Shown here one piece after another: positions 15,935 to 24,969 of a stretch of 44,007 nucleotides of DNA. The first letter of the stretch is position 1. Each line of letters begins with the position of its first letter. The stretch spans positions 1-44,007 of the forward strand of contig CBFGWV010000014.1 in NCBI GenBank assembly GCA_965652545.1, read 5' to 3'. Source of the DNA: CBFGWV01 sp965652545 (lineage in GTDB: Bacteria; Pseudomonadota; Gammaproteobacteria; Competibacterales; Competibacteraceae). Below the pieces are notes generated by a model that saw only the letters and a program-made list of their open reading frames with translations, had not been told where the DNA came from and ran no database searches. The position numbers and the translations under genes were made by a program.

Positions 15935-17059
15935 ATGACAATAACCATGCGTGTACCGTCCATTCCGCGTACGCTCCTGGCCGTGGCCACTTTCACGCTG
16001 GTGGCCGGGTGTGCACAGGCGCCGGCCGATGCCGAGGCCACGGCCAAACCCGCCGCACCACCGATGCTCAGCCCGACGGCCGGGCCGATACAATTAAAGA
16101 AAGACCACCCACAGCGCTATGTGGTTCAGCCTGGCGACACCTTGTGGGATATCTCCGCCCGCTTCCTGCACGACCCCTGGCGGTGGCGGGAGATCTGGCG
16201 CGCCAACCCGCAGGTACAGAACCCTCATCTGATCTACCCCGGCGACACGCTGGAGGTATTCTACGAGAAGGGCGAGCCGCGGATTCAGATCGCCACCTTG
16301 CGCCCGGGCGAGCGGCCGCTGGTGAAGCTCTCGCCACAAGTGCGAGTGGAGAACGCGCGCGATGTGATCCCCACGGTGCCGCGCGAGGCCATCGGACCCT
16401 TCCTAAAACGCGGCATGGTGGTGAACGAGGCGCAATGGAAAGCCGCGCCGTACCTGCTCGGCGGCCTGGATGGGAAGATCGTCTTCGCCACCGGTGATCG
16501 CATCTACGCCCGCGGGGCACTGTTCGACGACCCGATCTACCAGATCTTCCGCCCCGGCGAGGTCTACGAAGACCCGGACACCGAGGAGAACCTCGGCACC
16601 TTGCTGGAGTTCGTCGGCGAGGCACGGCTGGAGAACGACGACGACCCAGCCACCTTTACGCTGATATCGACCCAGATCGACGCGCAGGCCGCCGACCGGC
16701 TGTTCCCGATCGAAGACGAGGGCGAGCCGGTCTACCAGTTCGAGCTCAAACCGGCACCGGTGCCGACCGAGGCGGTGATCATCGACTCGCTCAGCAGCGA
16801 ATTCCTCATCGGTCGCTACCAGACCGTGGTGCTGGATGCCGGCTTCGTGCAGGGCCTGGAGCCGGGTCATGTGCTCAAGGTGCTCAACCAGGGCGACTAT
16901 GCGGTGGATCCGCTCACCAACGAGAAGATTCGCCTGCCCAACGAGCGGGCGGGGCTGGTGATGATCTACAAGGTGTTCAACCATGTCGCCTTCGGCTTGG
17001 TGATGGAAGCCAATCGCCCGATCCGCATTGGTGACCAATTGGTCGATCCGGAGTCTTGA
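15935..17059 (+). CDS. LysM-domain lipoprotein
   Basis: This is a 374-residue envelope protein with a lipoprotein signal peptide (lipobox LVAGC, Cys26) and a single LysM peptidoglycan-binding domain (about 60-109: YVVQPGDTLWDIS ... NPHLIYPGDTLEV). A long C-terminal region of unknown fold contains repeated short phrases on ranges of function such as GRYQTVVLDAGFVQGLEPGHVLKV. Such proteins typically precede dprA in Gammaproteobacteria and probably attach to the cell wall. Two ATGs (15935 and 15947) are near the ribosome site; 15935 has GAG 8 bases upstream. Its stop overlaps the dprA start by three bases (TTGA), so the two are co-translated. Confidence 0.9.
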   Translation: MTITMRVPSIPRTLLAVATFTLVAGCAQAPADAEATAKPAAPPMLSPTAGPIQLKKDHPQRYVVQPGDTLWDISARFLHDPWRWREIWRANPQVQNPHLIYPGDTLEVFYEKGEPRIQIATLRPGERPLVKLSPQVRVENARDVIPTVPREAIGPFLKRGMVVNEAQWKAAPYLLGGLDGKIVFATGDRIYARGALFDDPIYQIFRPGEVYEDPDTEENLGTLLEFVGEARLENDDDPATFTLISTQIDAQAADRLFPIEDEGEPVYQFELKPAPVPTEAVIIDSLSSEFLIGRYQTVVLDAGFVQGLEPGHVLKVLNQGDYAVDPLTNEKIRLPNERAGLVMIYKVFNHVAFGLVMEANRPIRIGDQLVDPES

Positions 17060-18168
17060 TTCCCGAGGACGTACAGGCCTGGCTTGCGCTGATACGCGCA
17101 CCAGGCCTCGGCGGCGTTCGCCTGCGTACGCTCATAGAGCATTGCGGGTCGGCCGCGGCCGTCATGGCCGAACCGCGCGGTACCTGGACGGACCTCGGCC
17201 TGCCCGCGGCGACGGTCCGCGCCCTGAAAGAGCCCGACGACGCAGCGATCGCCGGCGATCTGGACTGGCTCAAAGGCCAGGACCGGCATCTGCTGACGTG
17301 CCTCGACCCTGACTTCCCACCGCGCCTCAATGACGTACCGGGTGGGCCGGCGGCCTTGTTCATCGTCGGCGACCCCGCTTGCCTACGCTCGCCGCAGATC
17401 GCGATCGTCGGCAGCCGCAACCCGAGCGCCGACGGCAAGGCCATGGCGGGGGATTTCGCCGCGCATCTGGCTGCGGCCGGGCTGACGGTCACCAGCGGTC
17501 TGGCGCTGGGCGTCGACGGCTGCGCGCACCGCGGCGCGCTAAAAGCCGGCGGGCGCAGCATTGCCGTCATGGGTACCGGGCCCGATCGGGTCTATCCTGC
17601 CGCCCACAAGGCCCTGGCCCATGAGCTGGCCGATCACGGGGCCGTGGTGACCGAGTTTCCGCCCGGGGTCGGTCCACGGGCCGAGCACTTTCCGCGGCGC
17701 AACCGCATCATCAGCGCCTTGTCCCTGGGTGTGCTGGTGGTCGAGGCCGCGCGACAGAGCGGTTCACTGATCACCGCGCGGCTGGCTGTCGAACAAGGCC
17801 GGGATGTCTTCGCCATCCCCGGTTCCATCCACAACCCCATGGCCCGTGGCTGCCATGCGCTGATTCGCGACGGTGCGCGCCTGGTGGAGTCGGCCGATGA
17901 CATCCTGTCCGAACTTCACTGGGCCGCACACCCGGTCGAACGGCCGTCCACAGAGCGTGATCATACCTCGCCCCCAGCGCTGGAAATCGAGTATACGACC
18001 CTGCTCGAAGCCCTGGGCTACGCCCCGGTCAGCGTGGATTCTCTTGTGCAGCGCACCGGATTGACGGCCGATGTGGTTTCCTCCATGCTCCTGATACTCG
18101 AGCTTCGCGGTCTTGTGGCCGCTGGTGCGGGTGGTCGATACAGTCGGTCACCCCTCAAGGATTCCTGA
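17056..18168 (+). CDS. dprA: DNA-processing protein DprA
   Basis: DprA binds incoming single-stranded DNA during natural transformation and loads RecA. The 370-residue protein has an N-terminal helical domain, then a Rossmann-like core with IAIVGSRNPS, SGLALGVDGCAHRGAL, GTGPDRVYP, FPRRNRIIS and ARQSGSLITARLA. A C-terminal winged helix (about 305-365) completes it. The start is a TTG at 17056 inside the overlap TTGA with the upstream stop; no better ATG or GTG lies near. It belongs to the LysM-dprA-smg series. Its presence does not by itself show competence. Confidence 0.95.
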   Translation: MIPEDVQAWLALIRAPGLGGVRLRTLIEHCGSAAAVMAEPRGTWTDLGLPAATVRALKEPDDAAIAGDLDWLKGQDRHLLTCLDPDFPPRLNDVPGGPAALFIVGDPACLRSPQIAIVGSRNPSADGKAMAGDFAAHLAAAGLTVTSGLALGVDGCAHRGALKAGGRSIAVMGTGPDRVYPAAHKALAHELADHGAVVTEFPPGVGPRAEHFPRRNRIISALSLGVLVVEAARQSGSLITARLAVEQGRDVFAIPGSIHNPMARGCHALIRDGARLVESADDILSELHWAAHPVERPSTERDHTSPPALEIEYTTLLEALGYAPVSVDSLVQRTGLTADVVSSMLLILELRGLVAAGAGGRYSRSPLKDS

Positions 18169-18645
18169 ATGAAAGAAAACGTTTTGGACGTGTTGATGTA
18201 CCTGTTCCAGCACTACATCAGCGACGAATCCGAAACTCAATCCGATCGTGATTCGGTCGAATCCGAACTCGTCGATGCCGGTTTCCCCACGCATGAAATC
18301 CGCCAGGCGCTGGACTGGCTGGACGGCTTGGCGCTGCGACGCGAAGCCCCGGTAAAAGTAGCCAGCGCCGAACGCGCCTTCCGTATCTTCATCGCCGACG
18401 AGCTGGCGCGTATGGATGCGGAGTGTCGCGGTTTTCTCCAGTTCCTCGAAACCGCCGGTGTTCTGAACACGGAGACGCGAGAGCTGGTCATCGATCGCGT
18501 CATGGCCCTTGAAACCGATGAGATCGACCTCGATCAATTGAAATGGATCATTCTAATGGTGCTGTTCAATCAGCCGGGCCAGGAAGAGGCCTATGCGTGG
18601 ATGGAAGACTTGCTGTTCGAGGATGCAGCGGGCTATCTCCATTAA
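18169..18645 (+). CDS. smg: Smg family protein (DUF494)
   Basis: This is a 158-residue, acidic, all-helical protein of the Smg/DUF494 family. The N-terminus MKENVLDVLMYLFQHYI and the C-terminal block LDQLKWIILMVLFNQPGQEEAYAWMEDLLF are family hallmarks. The molecular function is not firmly known. The gene is classically found next to dprA, and here its ATG directly follows the dprA stop with no gap. The 154 bases between it and topA hold no recognisable gene, and I saw no clear terminator. Confidence 0.93.
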   Translation: MKENVLDVLMYLFQHYISDESETQSDRDSVESELVDAGFPTHEIRQALDWLDGLALRREAPVKVASAERAFRIFIADELARMDAECRGFLQFLETAGVLNTETRELVIDRVMALETDEIDLDQLKWIILMVLFNQPGQEEAYAWMEDLLFEDAAGYLH

Positions 18646-18799
18646 TGCCCGGTCACATCCGCCGGCTCTGGTCGTCGTCTGATCCGCACCTCGATCCCAT
18701 CACGCGGATGCCTTTGCGAGTCCGCCGCCTGTGCAGTTACAGGCCTCTCGATAAGGCATCCAAGGCTCACATACTTACGGTGAGAATGCGTTTACGTCC

Positions 18800-21109
18800 A
18801 TGAGTAAGAACCTCGTCATCGTCGAATCGCCCGCCAAGGCCAAGACGATCAAGAAATATTTGGGCAAGGATTTCGACGTATTGGCCTCCTATGGCCATGT
18901 ACGCGATCTGGTGCCCAAAGAGGGCGCCGTGGACACCGACCACGGTTTCGCGATGAAGTACCAGGTCATCGACAAGAACGAGAAGCATGTCGAGGCCATC
19001 GCCAAGGCGGTGGGCAAGGCTGAGGCCTTGTTCCTGGCCACTGACCCTGACCGCGAAGGCGAGGCGATCTCCTGGCACTTGTACGACCTGCTCAAGGATC
19101 GTCAGCTGCTGGATGGCAAACCGGTGCATCGTGTCGTGTTTCACGAGATCACCCAGCGCGCCATCCAGGAAGCCGTCGATCACCCGCGCGTCTTGTCAAT
19201 GGACCTGGTGAACGCTCAGCAGGCGCGTCGGGCCCTCGATTACCTGGTGGGCTTCAACCTCTCGCCGCTGCTGTGGAAGAAAATACGCAGAGGGCTGTCG
19301 GCCGGCCGCGTGCAGTCACCCGCACTGCGGATGATCTGCGAGCGCGAGGATGAGATCGAGCGCTTCCAGCCGCAGGAATACTGGACCCTAGAGGCAGAGA
19401 GCCGCAAGGACAACCAGGCCTTCAAGGCCAAGTTGTCGCGCTTCGGCGACGACAAGATCGAACAATTCAGCATCACCAACGGCGAGGACGCCGCACGCAT
19501 CAAAACCGCCGTGCGCGAGGCCGCCAACGGCACGCTCACCGTCCAGTCGGTCGAGAAGAAACAGCGCAAGCGCAACCCCGCGGCCCCCTTCACCACCTCC
19601 ACACTGCAGCAGGAGGCCTCGCGCAAGCTCGGCTTCTCCGCCAATCGCACTATGCGTACGGCGCAGCAGCTGTATGAAGGCGTGGATTTCGGCCAGGGCT
19701 CCGTCGGCCTGATCACCTATATGCGTACCGACTCAGTCAACCTGGCCGGCGAGGCGCTCGATGATATCCGTGCCCTGATCGCCCAGCGTTTCGGCCAGGA
19801 CAAGTTGCCGGCCAGCGCAAGGCAGTTCAAGACCAAGGCCAAGAACGCCCAGGAGGCGCACGAGGCCATACGTCCGACCTCCGCGGCGATCACGCCCGAG
19901 ACGGTCAAGGGAAAACTGTCTTCAGATCAGTACCGCCTCTATGAACTGATCTGGAAGCGCACGATCGCCTGCCAAATGACGCATGCCACCCTCAACACGG
20001 TCGCCATCGACCTGGGCGCCGGCTCGGTCGCGGTGTTCCGGGCGACCGGCTCCACCATTGCAGACCCCGGCTTCATGGCCGTCTACCGGGAAGACCTGGA
20101 CGACGCCAAGGACGGTGACGACGACGACCGTCTCCTGCCGCCGCTGAGCGAGGGCGAGGTCGTGCCGCTGGAGCAGTTGCTCAGCGAGCAGCACTTCACC
20201 GAGCCGCCACCGCGCTATACGGAAGCCAGTCTGGTCAAGACACTGGAAGAGTTCGGCATCGGTCGGCCGTCGACGTATGCCAGCATCATTTCCACCTTGC
20301 TGGCACGCGAGTACGCCGTGCTGGAGAAGCGACGCTTCCAACCGACAGACGTAGGTCGCATCGTCAACAAGTTCCTGACCCAGCACTTCACCCAGTATGT
20401 GGACTACGAGTTCACTGCCCGCTTGGAGGACGAGTTGGATGCGGTCTCCCGCGGCGAGAAGGAGTGGGTACCCTTGATGGATGGGTTCTGGAACCCGTTC
20501 AAACAGCTGGTCGACGAAAAGGAAACCTCCGTCACCCGCTCGGAGGTCACCAGCGAATCGCTGGATGAGACGTGCCCCAAGTGCAGCAAGCCGCTGGTGA
20601 TCCGCCTGGGCAAACGTGGCCGCTTCGTCGGTTGCACCGGTTATCCAGAGTGCGACTACACCCGCAACATGGATGGCGAGGCCGAGCCGGAAGCGGCCGA
20701 GCCCGAGGTGGTGGAGGGCCGCACTTGCCCCAAGTGCGACTCGACGCTGCTGATCCGAATGGGCAAGTACGGCAAGTTCATCGGGTGCAGTGCCTATCCC
20801 AAGTGCAAACATATCGAACCTTTGGAGAAACCCAAGGACACCGGCGTCGCCTGTCCCGAGTGCAAAAAGGGCCATCTGAGCGAGCGCAAGAGCCGCTACG
20901 GCAAGATCTTCTACTCCTGCAATCGCTACCCGGACTGCAAGTACGCAGTGTGGAATCCGCCGTTGGAGGAGCCCTGCCCCAAGTGCGGTTGGCCGATTCT
21001 GACGATCAAGACCACCAAGCGCCGAGGCACCGAGAAAGTGTGTCCGCAGAAGACCTGTGGGCACACCGAGCCGATGGACGTGGACGCCACAGCCGATGCC
21101 GGCGAATGA
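18800..21109 (+). CDS. topA: DNA topoisomerase I (type IA)
   Basis: This enzyme relaxes negative supercoils by cutting one strand through a 5'-phosphotyrosine. The 769-residue protein has a TOPRIM domain with Glu9 (VESPAKA) and the TDPDREGE acid triad (82-86). The active-site Tyr307 lies in GLITYMRTDS. The C-terminus has four cysteine-rich ribbon modules beginning CPKC (about 591), CPKC (about 643), CPEC (about 685) and CPKC (about 725). The 154-base gap upstream suggests its own promoter. Its end overlaps tsaC by 14 bases. Confidence 0.97.
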   Translation: MSKNLVIVESPAKAKTIKKYLGKDFDVLASYGHVRDLVPKEGAVDTDHGFAMKYQVIDKNEKHVEAIAKAVGKAEALFLATDPDREGEAISWHLYDLLKDRQLLDGKPVHRVVFHEITQRAIQEAVDHPRVLSMDLVNAQQARRALDYLVGFNLSPLLWKKIRRGLSAGRVQSPALRMICEREDEIERFQPQEYWTLEAESRKDNQAFKAKLSRFGDDKIEQFSITNGEDAARIKTAVREAANGTLTVQSVEKKQRKRNPAAPFTTSTLQQEASRKLGFSANRTMRTAQQLYEGVDFGQGSVGLITYMRTDSVNLAGEALDDIRALIAQRFGQDKLPASARQFKTKAKNAQEAHEAIRPTSAAITPETVKGKLSSDQYRLYELIWKRTIACQMTHATLNTVAIDLGAGSVAVFRATGSTIADPGFMAVYREDLDDAKDGDDDDRLLPPLSEGEVVPLEQLLSEQHFTEPPPRYTEASLVKTLEEFGIGRPSTYASIISTLLAREYAVLEKRRFQPTDVGRIVNKFLTQHFTQYVDYEFTARLEDELDAVSRGEKEWVPLMDGFWNPFKQLVDEKETSVTRSEVTSESLDETCPKCSKPLVIRLGKRGRFVGCTGYPECDYTRNMDGEAEPEAAEPEVVEGRTCPKCDSTLLIRMGKYGKFIGCSAYPKCKHIEPLEKPKDTGVACPECKKGHLSERKSRYGKIFYSCNRYPDCKYAVWNPPLEEPCPKCGWPILTIKTTKRRGTEKVCPQKTCGHTEPMDVDATADAGE

Positions 21110-21668
21110 TCCGCAGTTGCCATGGCCGCGAATCCGGCAGGTACTCCATAGCGGCGGTGTGATCGCCTATCCGACCGAGGCCGTGTTCGGCCTCGGTTGC
21201 GATCCAGACGATCCGACGGCGGTCGCCCGGCTGCTGTCGATCAAACGTCGCGACTGGCGCAAAGGGCTAATCCTCATCGCCGCGACTCGCGATCAACTCG
21301 CCCCGTATCTGGCCTGCTTAGCGGCAGAGGACGAGGCGCAGCTGGCGCAAACTTGGCCGGGTCCGCAGACGTGGCTGGTGCCGGCGGCACCGTGCACGCC
21401 GGACTGGCTGACCGGCGACCGTCCTACCCTGGCCGTGAGGGTCACTGCACACCCCATCGCCGCCGCCCTGTGCCGCCGCTTTGGAAAGCCCCTGGTATCC
21501 ACCAGCGCAAACCGCGGCGGACAACCGCCGCTACGATCCGCGCTTGATGTACGCTTGCGCCCTATCGGTCGCGAGGTGGATCTGATCGTGCCCGGCCGGG
21601 TCGGCGACGCCCCCAATCCCACACCCATACGTGACCTCGCCACCGGGGCGGTGATCAGGGCCGGCTGA
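21096..21668 (+). CDS. tsaC: Threonylcarbamoyl-AMP synthase (TsaC/YrdC/Sua5 family)
   Basis: This enzyme makes threonylcarbamoyl-AMP for the t6A37 modification of ANN-decoding tRNAs. The 190-residue single-domain protein has VIAYPTEAVFGLGCDPDD, the nucleotide-binding SIKRRDWRKGLILIA segment, and STSANRGGQPP near the end. The ATG at 21096 gives the standard N-terminus (MPANDPQLPWPRIRQVL) and overlaps the end of topA by 14 bases. A start at 21057 would add unrelated residues. One base separates it from hemF, so topA-tsaC-hemF are likely co-transcribed. The short form without the Sua5 C-terminal domain is TsaC. Confidence 0.95.
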   Translation: MPANDPQLPWPRIRQVLHSGGVIAYPTEAVFGLGCDPDDPTAVARLLSIKRRDWRKGLILIAATRDQLAPYLACLAAEDEAQLAQTWPGPQTWLVPAAPCTPDWLTGDRPTLAVRVTAHPIAAALCRRFGKPLVSTSANRGGQPPLRSALDVRLRPIGREVDLIVPGRVGDAPNPTPIRDLATGAVIRAG

Positions 21669-21669
21669 G

Positions 21670-22638
21670 ATGAGCATGAACATCCCCGATACGGACGCCA
21701 TTCGTCACTACCTGCTGGCGCTGCAGGACCGGATCGCCGACGGCCTTGCTGCCGAGGATGGCGGCCAGGGTTTTCACGAGGACGCCTGGACGCGGGATGG
21801 CCGCCAGGGGTTGTCCGGCGACGGACGGACCCGGGTGTTGGCCGACGGACAGGTCTTCGAGCAGGCGGGCATCAATTTCTCGCATGTGCAGGGTGCAAGC
21901 CTGCCGCCGTCGGCCTCGGCCAGCCGACCGGCGCTCGCCGGGGCGGCGTTCGAAGCCCTGGGCGTGTCCCTGGTCATCCACCCGCGCAACCCGTTCGTGC
22001 CGACTTCGCACGCCAATGTGCGGTTCTTCCAGGCCACACCGGCCAAGGGCGAGCCGGTGTGGTGGTTCGGCGGTGGTTTCGACCTGACACCGTACTACCC
22101 GAACGACGACGATTGCCTGCACTGGCACCGCACCGCGAAAGCGGCCTGCGCACCCTTCGGCGACGACGTCTATCCGCGCTACAAGTCTTGGTGCGACAGG
22201 TATTTCTACCTCAAGCATCGCGACGAAACCCGCGGTATCGGCGGGTTGTTCTTTGACGACTTGTGTTCGGGCGACTTCGATCGGGACTTCGCATTCATGT
22301 GCAGCGTGGGCGATCACTACCTGCCGGCCTACCGGCCTATCGTCCAGGCGCGCAAGCACACCGCCTACGGCGAGCGCGAGCGCGACTTCCAACTGTACCG
22401 GCGCGGGCGCTACGTCGAGTTCAATCTGGTCTACGATCGCGGCACGGTGTTCGGTCTTCAATCGGGGGGGCGCACCGAATCGATCCTCATGTCGCTGCCG
22501 CCGCTGGTGAAGTGGCGCTACGACTGGCAACCCGAACCGGGCTCCCCCGAGGCACGGCTCTACAGCGATTTCCTGCGGCCACGCGACTGGCTCAGTGAGG
22601 GCGCTATACCCGCCGATGACCGGCCACCGCCTCAGTGA
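21670..22638 (+). CDS. hemF: Oxygen-dependent coproporphyrinogen III oxidase
   Basis: HemF performs the aerobic oxidative decarboxylation of coproporphyrinogen III to protoporphyrinogen IX in heme synthesis. The 322-residue protein matches full length. It has the family blocks INFSHVQGASLPPSAS, NPFVPTSHANVRFF, WWFGGGFDLTPYYP, GIGGLFFDDL and YVEFNLVYDRGTVFGLQSGGRTESILMSLPP. It starts one base after the tsaC stop. Its last 35 bases overlap the 3' end of a LysR-type gene on the opposite strand. Confidence 0.97.
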   Translation: MSMNIPDTDAIRHYLLALQDRIADGLAAEDGGQGFHEDAWTRDGRQGLSGDGRTRVLADGQVFEQAGINFSHVQGASLPPSASASRPALAGAAFEALGVSLVIHPRNPFVPTSHANVRFFQATPAKGEPVWWFGGGFDLTPYYPNDDDCLHWHRTAKAACAPFGDDVYPRYKSWCDRYFYLKHRDETRGIGGLFFDDLCSGDFDRDFAFMCSVGDHYLPAYRPIVQARKHTAYGERERDFQLYRRGRYVEFNLVYDRGTVFGLQSGGRTESILMSLPPLVKWRYDWQPEPGSPEARLYSDFLRPRDWLSEGAIPADDRPPPQ

Positions 22639-23509
22639 GCAACCACTGTCGGAACAGGCAGAAATCCTCACGCGCCAGCCGGTCGGCCGGATACACCAGG
22701 TAGTAGGCCCCCGCGCTGGCCAATCGTGGGCCAAACGGCATGACCAGCCGGCCGGCCGTCAGATCGTCCTGGATGAATTCGAACGCCCCGACCGTGACGC
22801 CATGGCCGACCGCCGCCGCAGCCATCGCCGTCTCCATAGTGTCGAAATCCTCACCCCTGTCGGGGTTCACGCCCTCTACCTCGAATCGTTCCAGCCACGT
22901 GCGCCAATCGATATGGTCCAAGGTGGGGTGCAGCAAGACGTGCCGGCGCAGGTCCGACGGCTCCTTCAGCGGCGGTCCCTCGGTCAGCAGTGCAGGTGAA
23001 CACACCGGCACCATGTGCTCCACCAGCAGCCGATCCGATGACAGCCCCGCCCAGCGCCCACGCCCGAAATCGATGCCCGCATCGTAATCCTCACGCGCGA
23101 AGTCCATCTCCAAACGCCAGACCGTCGTCACGCTGACGGGCACCTCAGGGTGCTCGCGCTGAAAACGCGCCAAGCGTGGTATCAACCACCGAACCCCGAA
23201 TGTCGGCGGCACTTTCAGCGTCAACCCGGGCTCGCGGGCGCGCAGGCGGCTTGCCGCACGGCCGATGGTCTCGAACCCCTCTTGGACCGCAGGCAGAAAC
23301 GACGTTCCGGCGGCCGTGAGTACCAAGCCGCGGGCGTGGCGTTGGAACAGCTTCACCCCAAGCTGCCCCTCCAACACATTGACCTGCCGGCTCACCGCCC
23401 CCTGCGTTATGTGCAGATCCACCGCCGCTGCCGTGAAGCTACCCAGGCGCGCGGCCGCCTCAAAGGCCCGCAGCGCACTCAACGACGGCAATCGATAACG
23501 TGGAGACAT
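22604..23509 (-). CDS. LysR-type transcriptional regulator (GcvA-like)
   Basis: This is a 301-residue LysR regulator. An N-terminal winged helix (about 8-65, SLSALRAFEAAARLGSFTAAA ... ITQGAVSRQVNVLEGQLGVKLFQR) is joined to a type 2 periplasmic-binding-like effector domain. The effector domain has the GcvA-like start LTLKVPPTFGVRWLIPRLARFQREHPEV. The ligand cannot be read from sequence. It is divergent from a DUF1127 gene across a 112-base, partly A+T-rich gap containing ATTATTAATCGATTG. Genes encoding DUF1127 proteins are often neighbours of such regulators, so that gene is a candidate target. The 3' end overlaps hemF. Confidence 0.9.
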   Translation of the reverse strand: MSPRYRLPSLSALRAFEAAARLGSFTAAAVDLHITQGAVSRQVNVLEGQLGVKLFQRHARGLVLTAAGTSFLPAVQEGFETIGRAASRLRAREPGLTLKVPPTFGVRWLIPRLARFQREHPEVPVSVTTVWRLEMDFAREDYDAGIDFGRGRWAGLSSDRLLVEHMVPVCSPALLTEGPPLKEPSDLRRHVLLHPTLDHIDWRTWLERFEVEGVNPDRGEDFDTMETAMAAAAVGHGVTVGAFEFIQDDLTAGRLVMPFGPRLASAGAYYLVYPADRLAREDFCLFRQWLLTEAVAGHRRV

Positions 23510-23621
23510 GTCTATTGGTAATGGCTCGGTGGATTATTAATCGATTGTTCCACGTTGCATAACGTCAGGAAAATACCCGCATGCCAGCCAGTCCGCCGGC
23601 GCCGGGACAGGAAGCACCGTC

Positions 23622-23822
23622 ATGATCATAACGCTGGATCTTCGCGTGCTGGCTTTCGGTGGCCGCCTGGTGGGTCGTATCCGCCGTCATCTGACTATCT
23701 GGCATAGCCGCCGCCAGCTACGCCAAGCGCTTGGACGCATGGATGCCCACCTGCTCAAGGATCTTGGCTGGCACCCCGAAGACGCTGCGCACGAGTGTGC
23801 CAAACCGTTCTGGCGGGTCTAG
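23622..23822 (+). CDS. DUF1127 small protein
   Basis: This is a 66-residue basic protein. The C-terminal DUF1127 motif is clear: IWHSRRQLRQALGRMDAHLLKDLGWHPEDA, followed by ECAKPFWR. An AGGAAG ribosome site precedes the ATG. In alphaproteobacteria some DUF1127 proteins bind RNA and affect stress responses and RNA turnover; function here is unknown. It is divergent from the LysR gene, which may control it. A REP pair follows its stop. Confidence 0.88.
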   Translation: MIITLDLRVLAFGGRLVGRIRRHLTIWHSRRQLRQALGRMDAHLLKDLGWHPEDAAHECAKPFWRV

Positions 23823-23889
23823 CGGTCCGTTGGACATGATTGGCGAATCAGGGGTGCGCGGGTCCGCACCGTCCCCGCATCGAACACCC

Positions 23890-23988
23890 GTGGGAGCGCA
23901 CCCGAAGTGCGCGATCCGCCTGGGCTCTGCGCCAACTCTCGGAAATGGCGCCATCATCGGGCAATCGCCCTGAGGGCAGGGCTCCTAC
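23890..23988. repeat. Inverted pair of REP hairpins (BIME-like)
   Basis: The plus strand from 23890 reads GTGGGAGC then GCGCAC-CCGAA-GTGCGC-GAT. The first hairpin stem is exact (23896-23901 with 23907-23912). On the minus strand from 23988 a second unit reads GTAGGAGC, then a GCCC-TCA-GGGC hairpin and GAT. Both follow the form of the widespread gammaproteobacterial REP (GTRGGAGC, GC-rich hairpin, GCGAT), arranged tail to tail in the gap between the DUF1127 gene and the MerR-type gene. They may act as terminator or transcript-stabilising structures for the converging genes. Confidence 0.75.
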
Positions 23989-24016
23989 AGGTGCCGGAGC
24001 TCAGAGGTATAGGGTT

Positions 24017-24949
24017 TCAGTGCTCTGCACCATCGTCCCGACGCAGTCGCGCCCGGATGGTCCGCAATGCCAGCCCCAGATCCTCCCCCAGGGCCAGAGC
24101 GCCTGCGCGGGCGATCTCTTCCGGATGACACTGCGTGACCTTTCCGCCCACGAACACCGGCACCGTCACGGCCCTCGCCAGAGCGGCGAGATCGACGCGA
24201 ATGACACTCGGGGCGATCGTCAATGAACCGGCCACGACGATCGCATCGGCACCGGTACGGCGCACCACGGCCGGCAGTTCCCCCAATGGCGTATCCGCGC
24301 CCAACAGAACCACCCGGCAGTTGCGGTCCATCGCCGCCAACGCGAACAGCAGTAGGCCGATCTCATGATGCTCCCCCGGCAGGCACGCACACAGCAAGCG
24401 CGGCCCATCGGCCTGGCGGCGCAGGTGATGCAGACGCGCGCCGAGCTTGTTGCGCATGTAGCAGGCGAAGAAATGCTCCTCTGCCACACTGCCCTCGCGC
24501 TGCGCCCAGCGCTGACCCAACTCATCCAGCAACGGCACGACCAGCCGGCTGGTGACCAGATCCACCGGATACAACGACAACGCGTCGTTGTACGTCGCGT
24601 CGATGGCCTCATCGTCGAAGCGGGCGATGGCCTCGACCATCGCCCGCCGGTAGTCCCGCCACGGATCGGGTTGATCGAACGGCTCCACCTGGGTCGGAGC
24701 CTCTGCACCGAGTACCTGATGGACCTGCCCGATCGACATGCCGGCATCCAGCAGTGCCAGCACCTTCTGGATCAGCTCAACGTGCTCCATGGAGTACAGG
24801 CGGTGACCCTTGGGCGTGCGCACTGGCCGGATCAGATCGTATCGACGCTCCCACGCCCGTAAGGTGACCGGGTTGACACCGGTAAGCGTGGCGACCGTGC
24901 GGATAGGCACCAGACCGTCGTCCGGCAGGTGCGTCGACTTCGTCACCAT
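24017..24949 (-). CDS. MerR-type regulator with cobalamin-binding domain (CarH/LitR-like)
   Basis: This is a 310-residue regulator. It has an N-terminal MerR winged helix (about 13-75: IRTVATLTGVNPVTLRAWERRYDLIRPVRTPKGHRLY), a helical bundle and a C-terminal B12-binding Rossmann domain. The residues that define light-sensing adenosylcobalamin regulators are present. Trp148-x9-Glu158-His159 caps the cofactor, and Glu193-x-His195-x-x-Gly198 supplies the lower axial ligand; the spacing is close to that of Thermus CarH. Such proteins usually repress light-inducible genes in the dark. An 8-base palindrome TTGTACAA lies 21 bases before the start, suggesting autoregulation. No carotenoid or photolyase gene lies in the window, so targets are unknown. 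Confidence 0.9.
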   Translation of the reverse strand: MVTKSTHLPDDGLVPIRTVATLTGVNPVTLRAWERRYDLIRPVRTPKGHRLYSMEHVELIQKVLALLDAGMSIGQVHQVLGAEAPTQVEPFDQPDPWRDYRRAMVEAIARFDDEAIDATYNDALSLYPVDLVTSRLVVPLLDELGQRWAQREGSVAEEHFFACYMRNKLGARLHHLRRQADGPRLLCACLPGEHHEIGLLLFALAAMDRNCRVVLLGADTPLGELPAVVRRTGADAIVVAGSLTIAPSVIRVDLAALARAVTVPVFVGGKVTQCHPEEIARAGALALGEDLGLALRTIRARLRRDDGAEH

Positions 24950-24969
24950 GTGGAACCCGTGCAGAATAG

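Noticed and set aside
18646..18799. Possible small RNA or riboswitch between smg and topA
   Set aside because: No known fold, conserved hairpin or terminator was recognisable in these 154 bases.
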